From NCBI RefSeq assembly GCF_014641455.1, contig NZ_BMHT01000006.1:372001-436000 (forward strand): a stretch of DNA of 64,000 bases, written 5' to 3'. Below are positions 51,563 through 60,492 of the stretch, in pieces. Made by a program: the position numbers and the translations under genes. Under the pieces are notes generated by a model, which was not told where the DNA came from, ran no database searches, and worked only from the letters and a program-made list of their open reading frames with translations. Position 1 is the stretch's first letter. The number at the start of each line of letters is the position of its first letter. Origin of the DNA: Hymenobacter cavernae (GTDB taxonomy: Bacteria; Bacteroidota; Bacteroidia; Cytophagales; Hymenobacteraceae).

Positions 51563-51904
51563 ATGGCCGATACCACCATCACGAAAGTAGATTCCCGTTA
51601 TTCTCCCAAAGGCCACGATGGCGAAAAGTACCTGGCCTCGGGCATACACGTAGCCATGCGGCTCTGGGAAAATGAACAGCCCGGCGACCCCAAAGAGCCC
51701 GTTTCTCGCGACTACGAAACTGTGGGCTACGTGCTTAGCGGCCGGGCCGAACTGCACTCGGAAGGGCAGGTAGTGTTGCTGGAAACCGGCAACTCGTGGG
51801 TGGTACCCAAAGGCGCCACGCATACCTACAAGATCCTGGAAGCCTTTAGCGCCGTGGAAGCAACCACCCCGCCGGCACAGGTTCACGCCCGCGAGGAGAA
51901 ATAA
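51563..51904 (+). CDS. Small cupin-domain protein
   Basis: This 113-residue single-domain cupin has GIHVAMRLWENEQ, YETVGYVLSGRAELHSEGQVVLLETGNSWVVPKGATHTYKIL. Metal-ligand positions are partly replaced (E-T-V in place of HxH; H-T-Y retained near residue 88), so the metal site may be incomplete. The function is unknown. It is transcribed divergently from cysE and ends in a strong terminator. Confidence 0.8.
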   Translation: MADTTITKVDSRYSPKGHDGEKYLASGIHVAMRLWENEQPGDPKEPVSRDYETVGYVLSGRAELHSEGQVVLLETGNSWVVPKGATHTYKILEAFSAVEATTPPAQVHAREEK

Positions 51905-51929
51905 TCTTCACTGGAAACCTAGCTTTCTT

Positions 51930-51963
51930 AAACGCCAACCCTGATCAGGGTTGGCGTTTTTTT
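51930..51963 (+). terminator. Terminator of the small cupin gene
   Basis: The 30 bases at 51930-51959 form a perfect palindrome (15-base arms, AAACGCCAACCCTGA and its complement), followed by TTTTT. Reverse transcripts would also see a T-run. Confidence 0.9.
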
Positions 51964-51965
51964 TG

Positions 51966-52233
51966 CAAACTATATTTTAGGTCATTTATTATTTATCGAA
52001 GACAGACAAAGCTCCTTGTTATACTTAATTAATCATAAAAGTTATTAGCAAAATATTTATCATGTATAGGTAATATTAAATTTATATTCCTATAAACAAC
52101 TATCAGTCAGCCACAAACCTTACTTAAGCTCAAAATGAAAAAGCTTTCAACGTACTTTTTTCAGAATGAGACAATTTCATTTCAGCATTCTGATCTTCTT
52201 CCAGCAAAAGCCAAAAAAGAGTATTTTTTACAT
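51966..52233. other. AT-rich leader region of the beta-helix gene
   Basis: This stretch of about 270 bases is strongly AT-rich compared with its surroundings. It includes an alternative in-frame ATG at 52135 that would prepend 33 residues without signal-peptide character. A run such as TATAAACAACTATC is present, but no exact TAnnTTTG was found. Confidence 0.45.
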
Positions 52234-55224
52234 ATGAGACAAATAATACACCTTTTTTCTATCAGCACTACCCTAACTCTTGTTAGCGGTTTTGCTGCCC
52301 AAAATTCTTTCGCGCAGAGCAGCCCAACGCCCGCTCAGCTTTACGTGAACGATGCCACCACCAGCGGCGACCGATTCACGACGACGGCCGGTAGTGATGT
52401 GACCGGCGATGGTAGCGCCGCGGCGCCTTATGCAACGGTGCAAAAGGCACTGACTGAGGCTGGTACAGGCACCACAACGATCTTTATTGATGCGGGCACC
52501 TATACCGAGCGAGTTGTCTGGAGTAAAAACATCAGTCTGCGCGGGGCGGGCACGTTGGCGGCCGACTCAGCCACGGCTACCATCTTTGATGGCGGCCTAG
52601 CTCCCTCACCTACGCAGACCAGCGAAACGGGCATTTTCATGACGACTACCGGCGGCACGACTGGCGCGCCGCTTACCTTGGCTAACCTCACCATCAAGGC
52701 CTACGACTTTGGTATTCAGACGGATAATGCGCACAATCGTGCGAACATTCTGCTGGAAGACGTCGAAACCGTGCGCAACCGGCAGTGTGGTATTTATTGG
52801 AACAGCCTGGCTGGCAAGTCAGAAAACATCACCTTCCGGCGCGTACGCGCGGCCCGGACAGCCCTAGGTACGAACACCTCGAACAATGGCGCGGGCCGCG
52901 GGCTGTTTCTGGTGAATGGCAGCAAGATAAATATCCTGATTGAGGATGGCTTGTATGAGATGAACCGTCGCACGGGCATCGACGTGAACGATGGCAGTGT
53001 AAGCGGCCTGGTGGTACGCAACTGCCGATTTACGCTGAATGGTGGTCAGGCAATGGCTATCCTAGGTGCCGGTGGCCTGCGTGCTGGCAGCAGCTTCATG
53101 ACGCCCGCGGCTCTCATTGAGCGCAATTATATCCGCAACAATGCCTCAAACGGCATGGAGCTAAAATCTTGCACGGGCACAGGCCGGGCTAGTGGTCCCG
53201 GCAGCTTTGTAGTGCGCGACAACTACATTGTTCGCACTGTAGGGGCACCAACTCGCATAACAACAGATAACGCCGGCATTGCTTTCATCGACCGCGACCG
53301 AAGCGCTACGGGTATTGTAGGTGGCGTAAATGGCGATATGGTGACGGGTGGGGCCTTTATTCAGGGCAATACTATTCGGGGCTACCTGGCAAATGATACC
53401 GTGAGTATGTTGAATATCAACGGCTTCGGCATCGTGGTGGAAGGTGCTAACAATAAGATCTTCAACAATGTAGTAGCGCAATGCCAGCGCGGCGTGCAGG
53501 TGCAGAACCGCCCAACGGCCAGCAACGGCTACACGCCCTTCTTTGACGCGGCCGGCAACCTAGGTCTGGTGTCGTCGGGTGACAGCATTCGCAATAACCG
53601 TTTGGATAGCTGCGCCACGGCCATCCGCACGATCAACCTGGCACAGACGGTGGAGGCTTCGCTTAACTGGCTGGGCAGCAACAATGCGGCCGCCGTACAA
53701 GGACCCGCCGGTAAGGGCGGTCTGGTCGTAACACTACAAGGCCCAGCCGCAGGCTTCGCTGAAGTTCCGAAGGCTGACGCGGGCAGCCGGATCGACTACT
53801 CGCCCTTCCTGGATACCCGCGCAGACGCCACCGCCGCAGCTGGTTTTCAGGCTGACCTAGCTTACCTGCACGTTGACCGCAGCAGTCCGCAAACCGGCAC
53901 CGAAAGCCATTTGCAGGAAGCAGCTACCCTGGTGCCGGAAAGTGGCACCATCGACGCGGCGGCCGGTACGTACGACGGCTCCGTGACTTTCACCAAAAGT
54001 CTGATTCTCACAAACAACGGTACTACCACGCTCGTTAATGTTGCATTAGATGGAGCCGGCAAAACGGTAATGCTGGCCGCACCATTTCAACTCGCGGGTC
54101 ACTTGGCGCTTACCAATGGCTTACTGTACACCACCGCTACCAACCTGCTAACCCTCACCGATGGCGCCACGGCTTCGGCCGGTAATGCCGGATCATACGT
54201 TGCGGGCCCACTTCAGAAGCTAGGTGCGCAGGCATTTGTGTTTCCGTTGGGCAAAGCCGGCGTATGGGCACGGCTTGGCATCTCCGCACCGAGCCAACCC
54301 GCTACGGGTTTCACGGCCGAATACATGGCTACGCCGCACGCTACGACCAGCGTTGTAGCGCCATTGCAGCGCGTAAGTCAGGTGGAACATTGGACGCTGG
54401 CCCGCACCGGCTCCACTGACGCCGTGCAGGTACGTCTTTACTGGGAAGATGCTTTCCGCAGCGGCATCAACGATTTTTCGTCCGATTTGCAGGTAGCGCG
54501 GTTTGATGGAGCTACTTGGTTGACAGAAGGCAACGGCGAACTAGGTGGCAGCCTGACGGCAGGCTCGGTAGCCTCGGCAGGCGCCGTAGCCAGCTTCGAG
54601 GCCTTCACGTTTGGCTCGATTGCCGCCGGTAGCAATCCATTGACGAAGGAGCTGCTCAGCTTCCAGGCCTCCCAAGCCCAGCCCCGTGTAATTGACTTGG
54701 CCTGGGTGGTGCAATCGGGCAACCCGAAAGGCTATGCCGTTGAGCGCTCGTTTGATGGCGTAATCTGGCAGCAAATCGGGTTTGTAGAAAGCGCCAGCCA
54801 GCGGGGCGGCGCTTCGACTTCGCACACGTACTCGTATCAGGATCGGCCCTTGGCAGCGGCTACGCAGGCGTATTACCGGCTGCGGCAAGCCGGACTGACA
54901 GGTGGTACGCGCTACTCATCGGTGCTGGCAGTGGCTTTGCAGCCAACTATCCTAGCTACGCACTCAGCTACTGCTGAGCAACTTGCACTTTACCCGAATC
55001 CTGCTACCGATCAGATTACGCTGCGGCTACCGACGGCTACGGGCAGCATTCAGGTTATGTTGCTGGATGTGACTGGCCGGGTGCTGCAAACCCAGACGTT
55101 GGTTGCTAACTCAGCTCATGAGCTACGGCTGCAACTGCCGGCTTCCCTCCCGGCCGGCATCTACCTGATGCAGGCGCAAGGAGCTAGCCTGCCGCGTCAG
55201 ACGGTTCGCTTCGCGAAGCAATAA
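52234..55224 (+). CDS. Secreted parallel beta-helix protein with T9SS type A C-terminal domain
   Basis: About 996 residues from the ATG at 52234 (MRQIIHLFSISTTLTLVSGFAAQNSFAQ), a proper signal peptide; the frame stays open to an ATG at 52135. Residues 30-550 carry Pectate-lyase/right-handed beta-helix features (DGSAAAPYATVQKALTEAG, then NNxxxNNxxxxNRxxGI-type coils, e.g. NNASNGMEL, YIVRTVG, GFGIVVEGANNKIFNN). A beta-sandwich region follows, and the last 80 residues (LALYPNPATDQITLRLP, then LPAGIYLMQAQ) are the type IX secretion sorting domain. It is probably exported and anchored to the cell surface. Ligand or substrate unknown. Confidence 0.88.
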   Translation: MRQIIHLFSISTTLTLVSGFAAQNSFAQSSPTPAQLYVNDATTSGDRFTTTAGSDVTGDGSAAAPYATVQKALTEAGTGTTTIFIDAGTYTERVVWSKNISLRGAGTLAADSATATIFDGGLAPSPTQTSETGIFMTTTGGTTGAPLTLANLTIKAYDFGIQTDNAHNRANILLEDVETVRNRQCGIYWNSLAGKSENITFRRVRAARTALGTNTSNNGAGRGLFLVNGSKINILIEDGLYEMNRRTGIDVNDGSVSGLVVRNCRFTLNGGQAMAILGAGGLRAGSSFMTPAALIERNYIRNNASNGMELKSCTGTGRASGPGSFVVRDNYIVRTVGAPTRITTDNAGIAFIDRDRSATGIVGGVNGDMVTGGAFIQGNTIRGYLANDTVSMLNINGFGIVVEGANNKIFNNVVAQCQRGVQVQNRPTASNGYTPFFDAAGNLGLVSSGDSIRNNRLDSCATAIRTINLAQTVEASLNWLGSNNAAAVQGPAGKGGLVVTLQGPAAGFAEVPKADAGSRIDYSPFLDTRADATAAAGFQADLAYLHVDRSSPQTGTESHLQEAATLVPESGTIDAAAGTYDGSVTFTKSLILTNNGTTTLVNVALDGAGKTVMLAAPFQLAGHLALTNGLLYTTATNLLTLTDGATASAGNAGSYVAGPLQKLGAQAFVFPLGKAGVWARLGISAPSQPATGFTAEYMATPHATTSVVAPLQRVSQVEHWTLARTGSTDAVQVRLYWEDAFRSGINDFSSDLQVARFDGATWLTEGNGELGGSLTAGSVASAGAVASFEAFTFGSIAAGSNPLTKELLSFQASQAQPRVIDLAWVVQSGNPKGYAVERSFDGVIWQQIGFVESASQRGGASTSHTYSYQDRPLAAATQAYYRLRQAGLTGGTRYSSVLAVALQPTILATHSATAEQLALYPNPATDQITLRLPTATGSIQVMLLDVTGRVLQTQTLVANSAHELRLQLPASLPAGIYLMQAQGASLPRQTVRFAKQ

Positions 55225-55250
55225 ACCGTACTTTCCTCTGACTTCTAACC

Positions 55251-55284
55251 AAGAGCGGCCGCCAGATACCTGGCGGCCGCTCTT
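55251..55284. terminator. Bidirectional hairpin between beta-helix and HEAT/cyclophilin genes
   Basis: AAGAGCGGCCGCCAG pairs perfectly with CTGGCGGCCGCTCTT around ATAC. It sits between two convergent genes. The flanking T-run is weak, so it may need assistance. Confidence 0.7.
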
Positions 55285-55306
55285 GCTTTACAGGCAAATA
55301 CGCCCG

Positions 55307-57295
55307 CTATTTCACCAGCTCAATATTCTCGATCCGGTCGCCAATTTCGAGGCGGCTTACCACGTCCGTCCCGCTGATTACCTGCGCAAAAATGGTATAG
55401 CGCCCATCGAGGTGTGGAGTGGGCGAGTGGGTGATAAACCACTGACAGCTTTCCGTGTCTTTGCCCGCCGAAGCCAGCCCCACGGCTCCTTCTCCGTAGC
55501 GCAGATCGGCAAATTCCGAGCGCAGATTGTAGTCGGTGCTGCCCCAGCCATCGCCGCGCGGGCAGCCGCCCTGCGCAACGAAGTTGGGCACGACACGGTG
55601 GATAGTCTTACCCTTGTAGAAGCCTTCCCGCGTGAGCGCCACAAAGCTAGCTACCGAACCAGGCGCGTCATTCACCAGCAAGTGAAAGACAATCAGACCC
55701 TTGCTGGTGCGCACGGCTGCCCGCTGACCGGCCGGGATAGTTTGCACCAACGTCCAATCAATCGGGTGCGCTGCTGCCTTGGCAACGGGCAACGACGGCG
55801 CCGCCACGTTATCCAGGTAAGCAATGGTTTGCTGCAACGACTCCCAGGCCTCCAGATCACGCGGCAGCGTGAGTTTGTCGCGGGCAGTTTTCAGAAAGTC
55901 ACTGCTGACAAACAAGGAGCGCATACCTAGCTTCGGGTCGCGAATAGCTTCGGCGGCAACGCCCATAATGGCCACGTCGCCGCTCGCCACGCCACGCTGA
56001 AGCGTGAGGGCGAAGGCGGCCTTCTGCTCGGCGGGAAAATCAGCCAACCGGCGCATACTTACCAGCGCTTCCATGCCGTAAGTGCCAATTACCAGGGAAG
56101 TAGGCTTCGGAAAAACTGCCTTTTCCACGAACTCGTACGCGCCCGGATCTTCGCCCAGGGCTTTCAGCAAATAGCCTTTTTCGTACACATCGGAGCTAGC
56201 CGCGTAGCGCTGCTGCACGGCAGTGCGAATGGCGCCCCGTATCGGGCCGCCGAATTTCAAGGCGGCGGCCAGCAAGGTAGCGCGCACCCGCCACTGCGTC
56301 AGCTGGTTTGCTTTTTCAAGGAAAATAGTGCCGGGCTCCCCGCTGGCGTTAGCCAGAAAAAACTCGGCCGCCACGAGGGCCACCTGATCATTTGGATCGG
56401 TGAGAGCCGCCCAGGCGGCTTCCTTTACAGGAGCGTACATGGCAGCGGTCATGGCACGCAAGGCGCTGAGCCGCACCCGATAATCCGGGTCGCGGCGGGC
56501 TAAAACTGCCAGTACGCCGGGCACGCTCGGCACGGCGGCCGCTTTGCTGAGCGATGCGGCCACGGCACTGCGCACGGCATAGGTAGGATCGGTTTGGGCG
56601 ACGCCAAGGAGCGTGGCCGCGTACGGCGTCAGGTTGAGGCTACGCGTACGCGCCAACATGTTGGCCGCCGCCAAGCGCGCATCATACGGGTTCGTCGGGG
56701 CCAGCAGCTGCACCACGCGCCCTACGGCTTCCTCCGAGGTAAGTCCGCGCAAACCAGCACGATATAACCCCCAGGCCTGACCAGCCAGCGCCGCCGTGTC
56801 GCTGGCTAAGTTTGCTGGCAGGCGCGATAGACTAGCCAAACCCGCGCGCGTGGTGCAACGACCTAGGGCTTCCAGCAGGTAACGCCGCGCTGCCGGGTCA
56901 GGCTCTACAATAACTCGTCGTTGCAAAGCACTTTCCGCCGCCGAATCAGCCGTTTGACCTAGGGCATACGCCGTGACTTTACGCACCGAAGCATCCGAAT
57001 CGGTGAGGAGCGCCAGCAAAGCGGGCGTAGCGGCTTTGTCTTGCACGGAAGCCAGGGCAAGCGCCGCTTCACGCCGGTAAAGCGCCTCTGGCTTTGATAG
57101 ATACGGTAACAACGCGGAAGTGCGGCGCTCATCCTGCATCGTGGCAATTCGGCGCAGGGTGCTGTCGGCGGCAAACTTATTCACCGGTGCAACGGCGGGC
57201 GTGCTCACGCGTGCCGACGGAGCGCATGCTAGCAGGAAGCGGAGGCTACCAACGGCAGCAGCGGCCGAAAAAACCCAAAAGGCAGATCGTTTCAT
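55307..57295 (-). CDS. Lipoprotein with HEAT repeats fused to a cyclophilin-type peptidyl-prolyl isomerase
   Basis: About 662 residues from the ATG at 57295 (MKRSAFWVFSAAAAVG). Lipobox LLAC gives lipidated C24. Residues 30-500 are HEAT or PBS-lyase-type helical pairs (RREAALALASVQDKAATPALLALL, SVRKVTAYALGQTADSAAESAL, YRVRLSALRAMTAAM). About 510-662 is a cyclophilin domain: FVALTREGFYKGKTIHRVVPNFVAQGG with the catalytic Arg in HRV, and CQWFITHSPTPHLDGRYTIFAQV. It probably binds and folds proteins at the periplasmic face of a membrane. This fusion is known in Bacteroidota. Confidence 0.9.
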   Translation of the reverse strand: MKRSAFWVFSAAAAVGSLRFLLACAPSARVSTPAVAPVNKFAADSTLRRIATMQDERRTSALLPYLSKPEALYRREAALALASVQDKAATPALLALLTDSDASVRKVTAYALGQTADSAAESALQRRVIVEPDPAARRYLLEALGRCTTRAGLASLSRLPANLASDTAALAGQAWGLYRAGLRGLTSEEAVGRVVQLLAPTNPYDARLAAANMLARTRSLNLTPYAATLLGVAQTDPTYAVRSAVAASLSKAAAVPSVPGVLAVLARRDPDYRVRLSALRAMTAAMYAPVKEAAWAALTDPNDQVALVAAEFFLANASGEPGTIFLEKANQLTQWRVRATLLAAALKFGGPIRGAIRTAVQQRYAASSDVYEKGYLLKALGEDPGAYEFVEKAVFPKPTSLVIGTYGMEALVSMRRLADFPAEQKAAFALTLQRGVASGDVAIMGVAAEAIRDPKLGMRSLFVSSDFLKTARDKLTLPRDLEAWESLQQTIAYLDNVAAPSLPVAKAAAHPIDWTLVQTIPAGQRAAVRTSKGLIVFHLLVNDAPGSVASFVALTREGFYKGKTIHRVVPNFVAQGGCPRGDGWGSTDYNLRSEFADLRYGEGAVGLASAGKDTESCQWFITHSPTPHLDGRYTIFAQVISGTDVVSRLEIGDRIENIELVK

Positions 57296-57405
57296 GGCTA
57301 GCAAAATAGCCAAAATACGCTGGAGGCCACGCCATTCTGCGCAAGGCTAGGTTTTGTGCGTACGCCTTCATGGTATGCAAACAGCCTTCTGGTTCTCGCG
57401 GCGGC

Positions 57406-58485
57406 TCAGCGCCGCACCGGCAAAAGTCCGGCTTCGGCGGCGCGCAACACCTCATCCACTTGTGTAAAAAGCGTCGTGTTGCCAGCTTGCTCGTAGCCGG
57501 CCAGCGCCTGCCCGAAGCTACCTAGGTCGTAGAGAAAGGCTTTCACGCTGTCGGCGGTGAGAGCAGTGAAGTGCCGGCCGTACCCTAGCTTTTCGACTTC
57601 CGCCGCGTTCAGGAACTGCTCGAATTGGGCCGGAATCGGGATGGCGCAGATGGGCTTGCGCAGGTACACGGCTTCGCTGATCAGGGAAAAACCGCCGTTC
57701 GTGATAACTGCGCTGGCGCTGGCTAGGTCTTCAATAAAGCCCTGTTCGCTGAAGGCGCGCAGCTGCACGTTGCCGTGGTTTTCTTCTTTGTTGAAGCCGT
57801 ATACCCGGAATTCTTGCCTGGGCAAGCTTTGCAGCAGCGGTACCAAATCTTTCTGCGTAGTTGCTGATTGATAGACCAGTACGTGCGCGCCGGTAGTGGC
57901 GCGGGCCGCGAGTATTTCGGGGCGAATGATGGGCGGAACCAGCGTCGTCTTTTCCTTCGTGACGGGCAGCGGGAAAAATGTGGAAATGAAGTAGTGCTGA
58001 CTGCCCGGCAGCTTGGCACGCACAATCCGGCGAGCCAGACCTAGGTTGCCGCGCTCGGCGGTCGGCACCGCAATATTCAGCTCCGCCCGGCTGATAATCT
58101 GCATATTATCAATACTGATAACGGGCAGCTTGTGCGCTTTTGCGAAGAAGTAGCTGAACGACTCGAAGTCGGAAATGACGATATCGGGGGCAAAATTGCG
58201 CAGCAGCTCGCGGTAGCGCGTGAAGTTGGCGAGCAGGTTTTCCGGCGCCGTGCGCAGCGTCATGGCGGCCGTCCGCGACTTCGATACGGTCAGGTTCTTA
58301 TACGCCAGGTGAAAGCCCCGGATTTCGTAGACGCGCCCCGGAAAATTAGCGGCCAACACCTGAAAGGCCCGCGAGCTGCTCACCACCCGCACGTCGTGCC
58401 CCTGGCTGAGCAAATGTCCGATTACCACTTTGCTGCGGGTTGCGTGCCCGAGTCCTTCGCCCGGTACGCCGTATAAGATGTTCAT
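57406..58485 (-). CDS. GT-B glycosyltransferase of the MJ1255/VC2487 type
   Basis: About 359 residues from the ATG at 58485 (MNILYGVPGEGLGHATRSKVVI), a signature of the MJ1255-like family; a longer frame to 58608 lacks homology. It contains PDIVISDFESFSYFFAKAHKLPVISIDNMQ, HVLVYQSATTQKDL, FRVYGFNKE and VITNGGFSLISEAVYLRKPICAIPIPAQFEQFLNAAEVEKLG, the MurG-like donor loop. It transfers a sugar to an unidentified acceptor, perhaps a lipid. It lies outside the main polysaccharide locus. Confidence 0.85.
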   Translation of the reverse strand: MNILYGVPGEGLGHATRSKVVIGHLLSQGHDVRVVSSSRAFQVLAANFPGRVYEIRGFHLAYKNLTVSKSRTAAMTLRTAPENLLANFTRYRELLRNFAPDIVISDFESFSYFFAKAHKLPVISIDNMQIISRAELNIAVPTAERGNLGLARRIVRAKLPGSQHYFISTFFPLPVTKEKTTLVPPIIRPEILAARATTGAHVLVYQSATTQKDLVPLLQSLPRQEFRVYGFNKEENHGNVQLRAFSEQGFIEDLASASAVITNGGFSLISEAVYLRKPICAIPIPAQFEQFLNAAEVEKLGYGRHFTALTADSVKAFLYDLGSFGQALAGYEQAGNTTLFTQVDEVLRAAEAGLLPVRR

Positions 58486-58668
58486 TGAGTAGCTGAGTAA
58501 ATTCAGAAACAGAACAGCAACTTCCTGGCCGAACCTGGCGCTGCGCAACTGTTGCCGGCGAGAAGTAGCTGCCCGCTCCCAACCTAGGTTTCGGCTTGGT
58601 TTTGGCATAAATGCCAGATCATCTTTCCTTTTCCGAATTTTGCCGCTTCTTCTCAGCTCTATTCACTC

Positions 58669-59571
58669 ATGAAAACCGCTTATTTATTTTGTTTGCTGGC
58701 GCTGGCCGCCACGGCTTGTACCGCTCCGCGCACCATTGTGAGTTCCGGTAAAGTCACGCCGAAGGGAGAATTTAAGATCGGCGGCAACGCGTCTTTCAAC
58801 ATTGCTACTTCTACCCTAGGCAAAGCGGGTGGCGCCGTGAAAGACTTCGCGCAGTCGGCTGCTAATAAAGACACTATCCGCTACAGCGCCTCCGTTGCGA
58901 AGCTCCAGGCGGCAGCCCTCTCCTACGTGCTCGACCCGGTGCAGCCCACCGCCGACCTCTACGTGCGCTACGGCCTCGTCGACCGCCTCGATGTGGGGTA
59001 TAAGTACGCCTTCGGCTCCCACGTTTTCGATGCCATGTACCAGTTTCTGGGGCCCATTGGCACGCCCGAGCACCCCGGCGGACCAGCCGGCGCCACCTAC
59101 GGCAGCATCGGTTTGCAATACGCTACCCAGCGCGCTAAGCTTCCCAACCTAGCCTTCCTCGACAACATATCAAACCTGCTCAACTTCAACGCCAGCCGGC
59201 ACGATCTGATTGTGCCCCTGGTATTTAGCACATCTTTTGGCCCGGAAGAGCAAGCCGGAGCGTTTTCCTACGGCCTGGTATACAGCCACACTTTCCTACG
59301 CTACGGCTTCGACCCGCGCAGAATCTACAACAACGCCGGCACCAGCCAGCTTCCGACTCTACCGCTACAGCGTAAGAACTTCTCGGCTTATGGTGGCTTT
59401 CTGAGCTTAAAACTGGGCTACCGCTACGCTTACATAGTGCCGGCGCTTGCTATCTACTACCAGGATTATGGAACGTACGCGCTGCTGAACAACGAAACCA
59501 CCCGCCTCAGCGGCTTCACCATTATTCCTAGCCTAGGCTTGCAGTTCCGCATTCCCTCAGCCCGGCGCTAA
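58669..59571 (+). CDS. Putative outer-membrane lipoprotein with beta-barrel-like C-terminus
   Basis: This 300-residue protein has a signal region ending LAATAC, a possible lipobox with C17. The remainder alternates polar and aromatic residues as in small outer-membrane barrels (PTADLYVRYGLVDRLDVGYKYAF, FSYGLVYSHTFLRYGFD, GFLSLKLGYRYAYIVPALAIYYQDYGT, FTIIPSLGLQFRIPS). No defined family was recognised. It is transcribed divergently from the glycosyltransferase gene and has two hairpins downstream. Confidence 0.75.
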   Translation: MKTAYLFCLLALAATACTAPRTIVSSGKVTPKGEFKIGGNASFNIATSTLGKAGGAVKDFAQSAANKDTIRYSASVAKLQAAALSYVLDPVQPTADLYVRYGLVDRLDVGYKYAFGSHVFDAMYQFLGPIGTPEHPGGPAGATYGSIGLQYATQRAKLPNLAFLDNISNLLNFNASRHDLIVPLVFSTSFGPEEQAGAFSYGLVYSHTFLRYGFDPRRIYNNAGTSQLPTLPLQRKNFSAYGGFLSLKLGYRYAYIVPALAIYYQDYGTYALLNNETTRLSGFTIIPSLGLQFRIPSARR

Positions 59572-59596
59572 TCTATTGGTTTGATAATCAGCAGAA

Positions 59597-59644
59597 AGAC
59601 CGTCATACTTCATCTGGCGTCCGCTTGTTGAAGCATGACGGTCT
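59597..59644. repeat. Hairpin repeat with GACCGTCAT arms (REP-like)
   Basis: AGACCGTCATACTTC at 59597-59611 pairs with GAAGCATGACGGTCT at 59630-59644 with one A-C mismatch. The arms resemble the CGTCATGCT...AGCATGACG intergenic repeat that I recall as common in Hymenobacter-type genomes; this is from memory and needs a search. Confidence 0.5.
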
Positions 59645-59697
59645 GAATGCCCCGAAAAAACTCACTGAGTTCTTCTTCAAAAACTCCTAGACGAAAA

Positions 59698-59744
59698 GAA
59701 GCCCACCCAACCGTGCTATTAGCAGCGCGTTCGGCTGGGCTTCT
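59698..59744. terminator. Imperfect hairpin, possible bidirectional terminator
   Basis: AGAAGCCCA pairs with TGGGCTTCT, with partial pairing further in (CCG/CGG). It lies between the convergent outer-membrane protein and DUF4136 genes. The T-run is weak. Confidence 0.5.
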
Positions 59745-59782
59745 GTCATTTGCCTACCTAGGTAGCTAGTGTTGGCAGCAGC

Positions 59783-60388
59783 TTAGTCTTCACTAACGGT
59801 CGTTCCGCTCTCGTTGTAGCCTTGGGTAAAGACGCGGTAGCGGTCGAAGATGGAGCCCACGGAGCGGCGCAGCACCACCATTCCACGAGGGCCTTGCGGC
59901 ACCTCCACACCCGAAGCGTAGCCGTTCCAGACGGCGCGGTTGGTGCGGTGGTCGATGAGGGTAATCAGCAGGGTGCCATCGGTGAGCAGCAGCCGCACGG
60001 GCTGGTAGCCGACCCGCTCATCGGAGGGCGTTTCTTCGTCTTCTACCATGCCGTTTTTCACCCATTGGGTAATATCCTGCTGGGAGTAACCTTGGAAACG
60101 CATGTCGCCCTCAAATAAGCGAAACGACACGAGCAAATCCGGCCGGTTGCGGGCGGGCTTGTAGCCCTGAATCCGCATCCGGGTGCGGATGGCTTCCCGC
60201 AAAATGTTACCTAGCTTGCTGGTATCAGCCGCCAGGCCGTCGCCGGCCACAAACTCGTAGGTGCGGTAGCGGCGGAAGTTTCCGCTGTAGCTATAATCCG
60301 ATTCAACGCGAGCCTCACGTGCCGCGAAGCAGCCAGATAGTGCCAGACAAAGCCCAACTCCGGCAAAAAGAGTAGAAGTAAGTTTCAT
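59783..60388 (-). CDS. DUF4136-family lipoprotein
   Basis: This 201-residue protein has lipobox LSGC with C20 (LCLALSGCFAA). The DUF4136 fold is suggested by DYSYSGNFRRYRTYEFVAGD, ILREAIRTRMRIQGYKPARNRPDLLVSFRLFEG and LLITLIDHRTNRAVWNGYASGVEV. The family occurs in the envelope of Bacteroidota and Proteobacteria; its biochemical role is unknown. It is convergent with the outer-membrane protein gene and separated from the ABC exporter gene by about 100 bases. Confidence 0.85.
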   Translation of the reverse strand: MKLTSTLFAGVGLCLALSGCFAAREARVESDYSYSGNFRRYRTYEFVAGDGLAADTSKLGNILREAIRTRMRIQGYKPARNRPDLLVSFRLFEGDMRFQGYSQQDITQWVKNGMVEDEETPSDERVGYQPVRLLLTDGTLLITLIDHRTNRAVWNGYASGVEVPQGPRGMVVLRRSVGSIFDRYRVFTQGYNESGTTVSED

Positions 60389-60492
60389 ACGGTCCTAAAC
60401 GTGGGGGGAAACACACCAACCAAGATACGAAACTCACTCTTCTTAGGCGCTGACTACCAATCAAAAGCTCGAAAAAAATTTTGGGTCGAGGT

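Noticed and set aside
55283..55930. 215-residue forward frame
   Set aside because: It is antisense to the cyclophilin domain, whose motifs are unmistakable.
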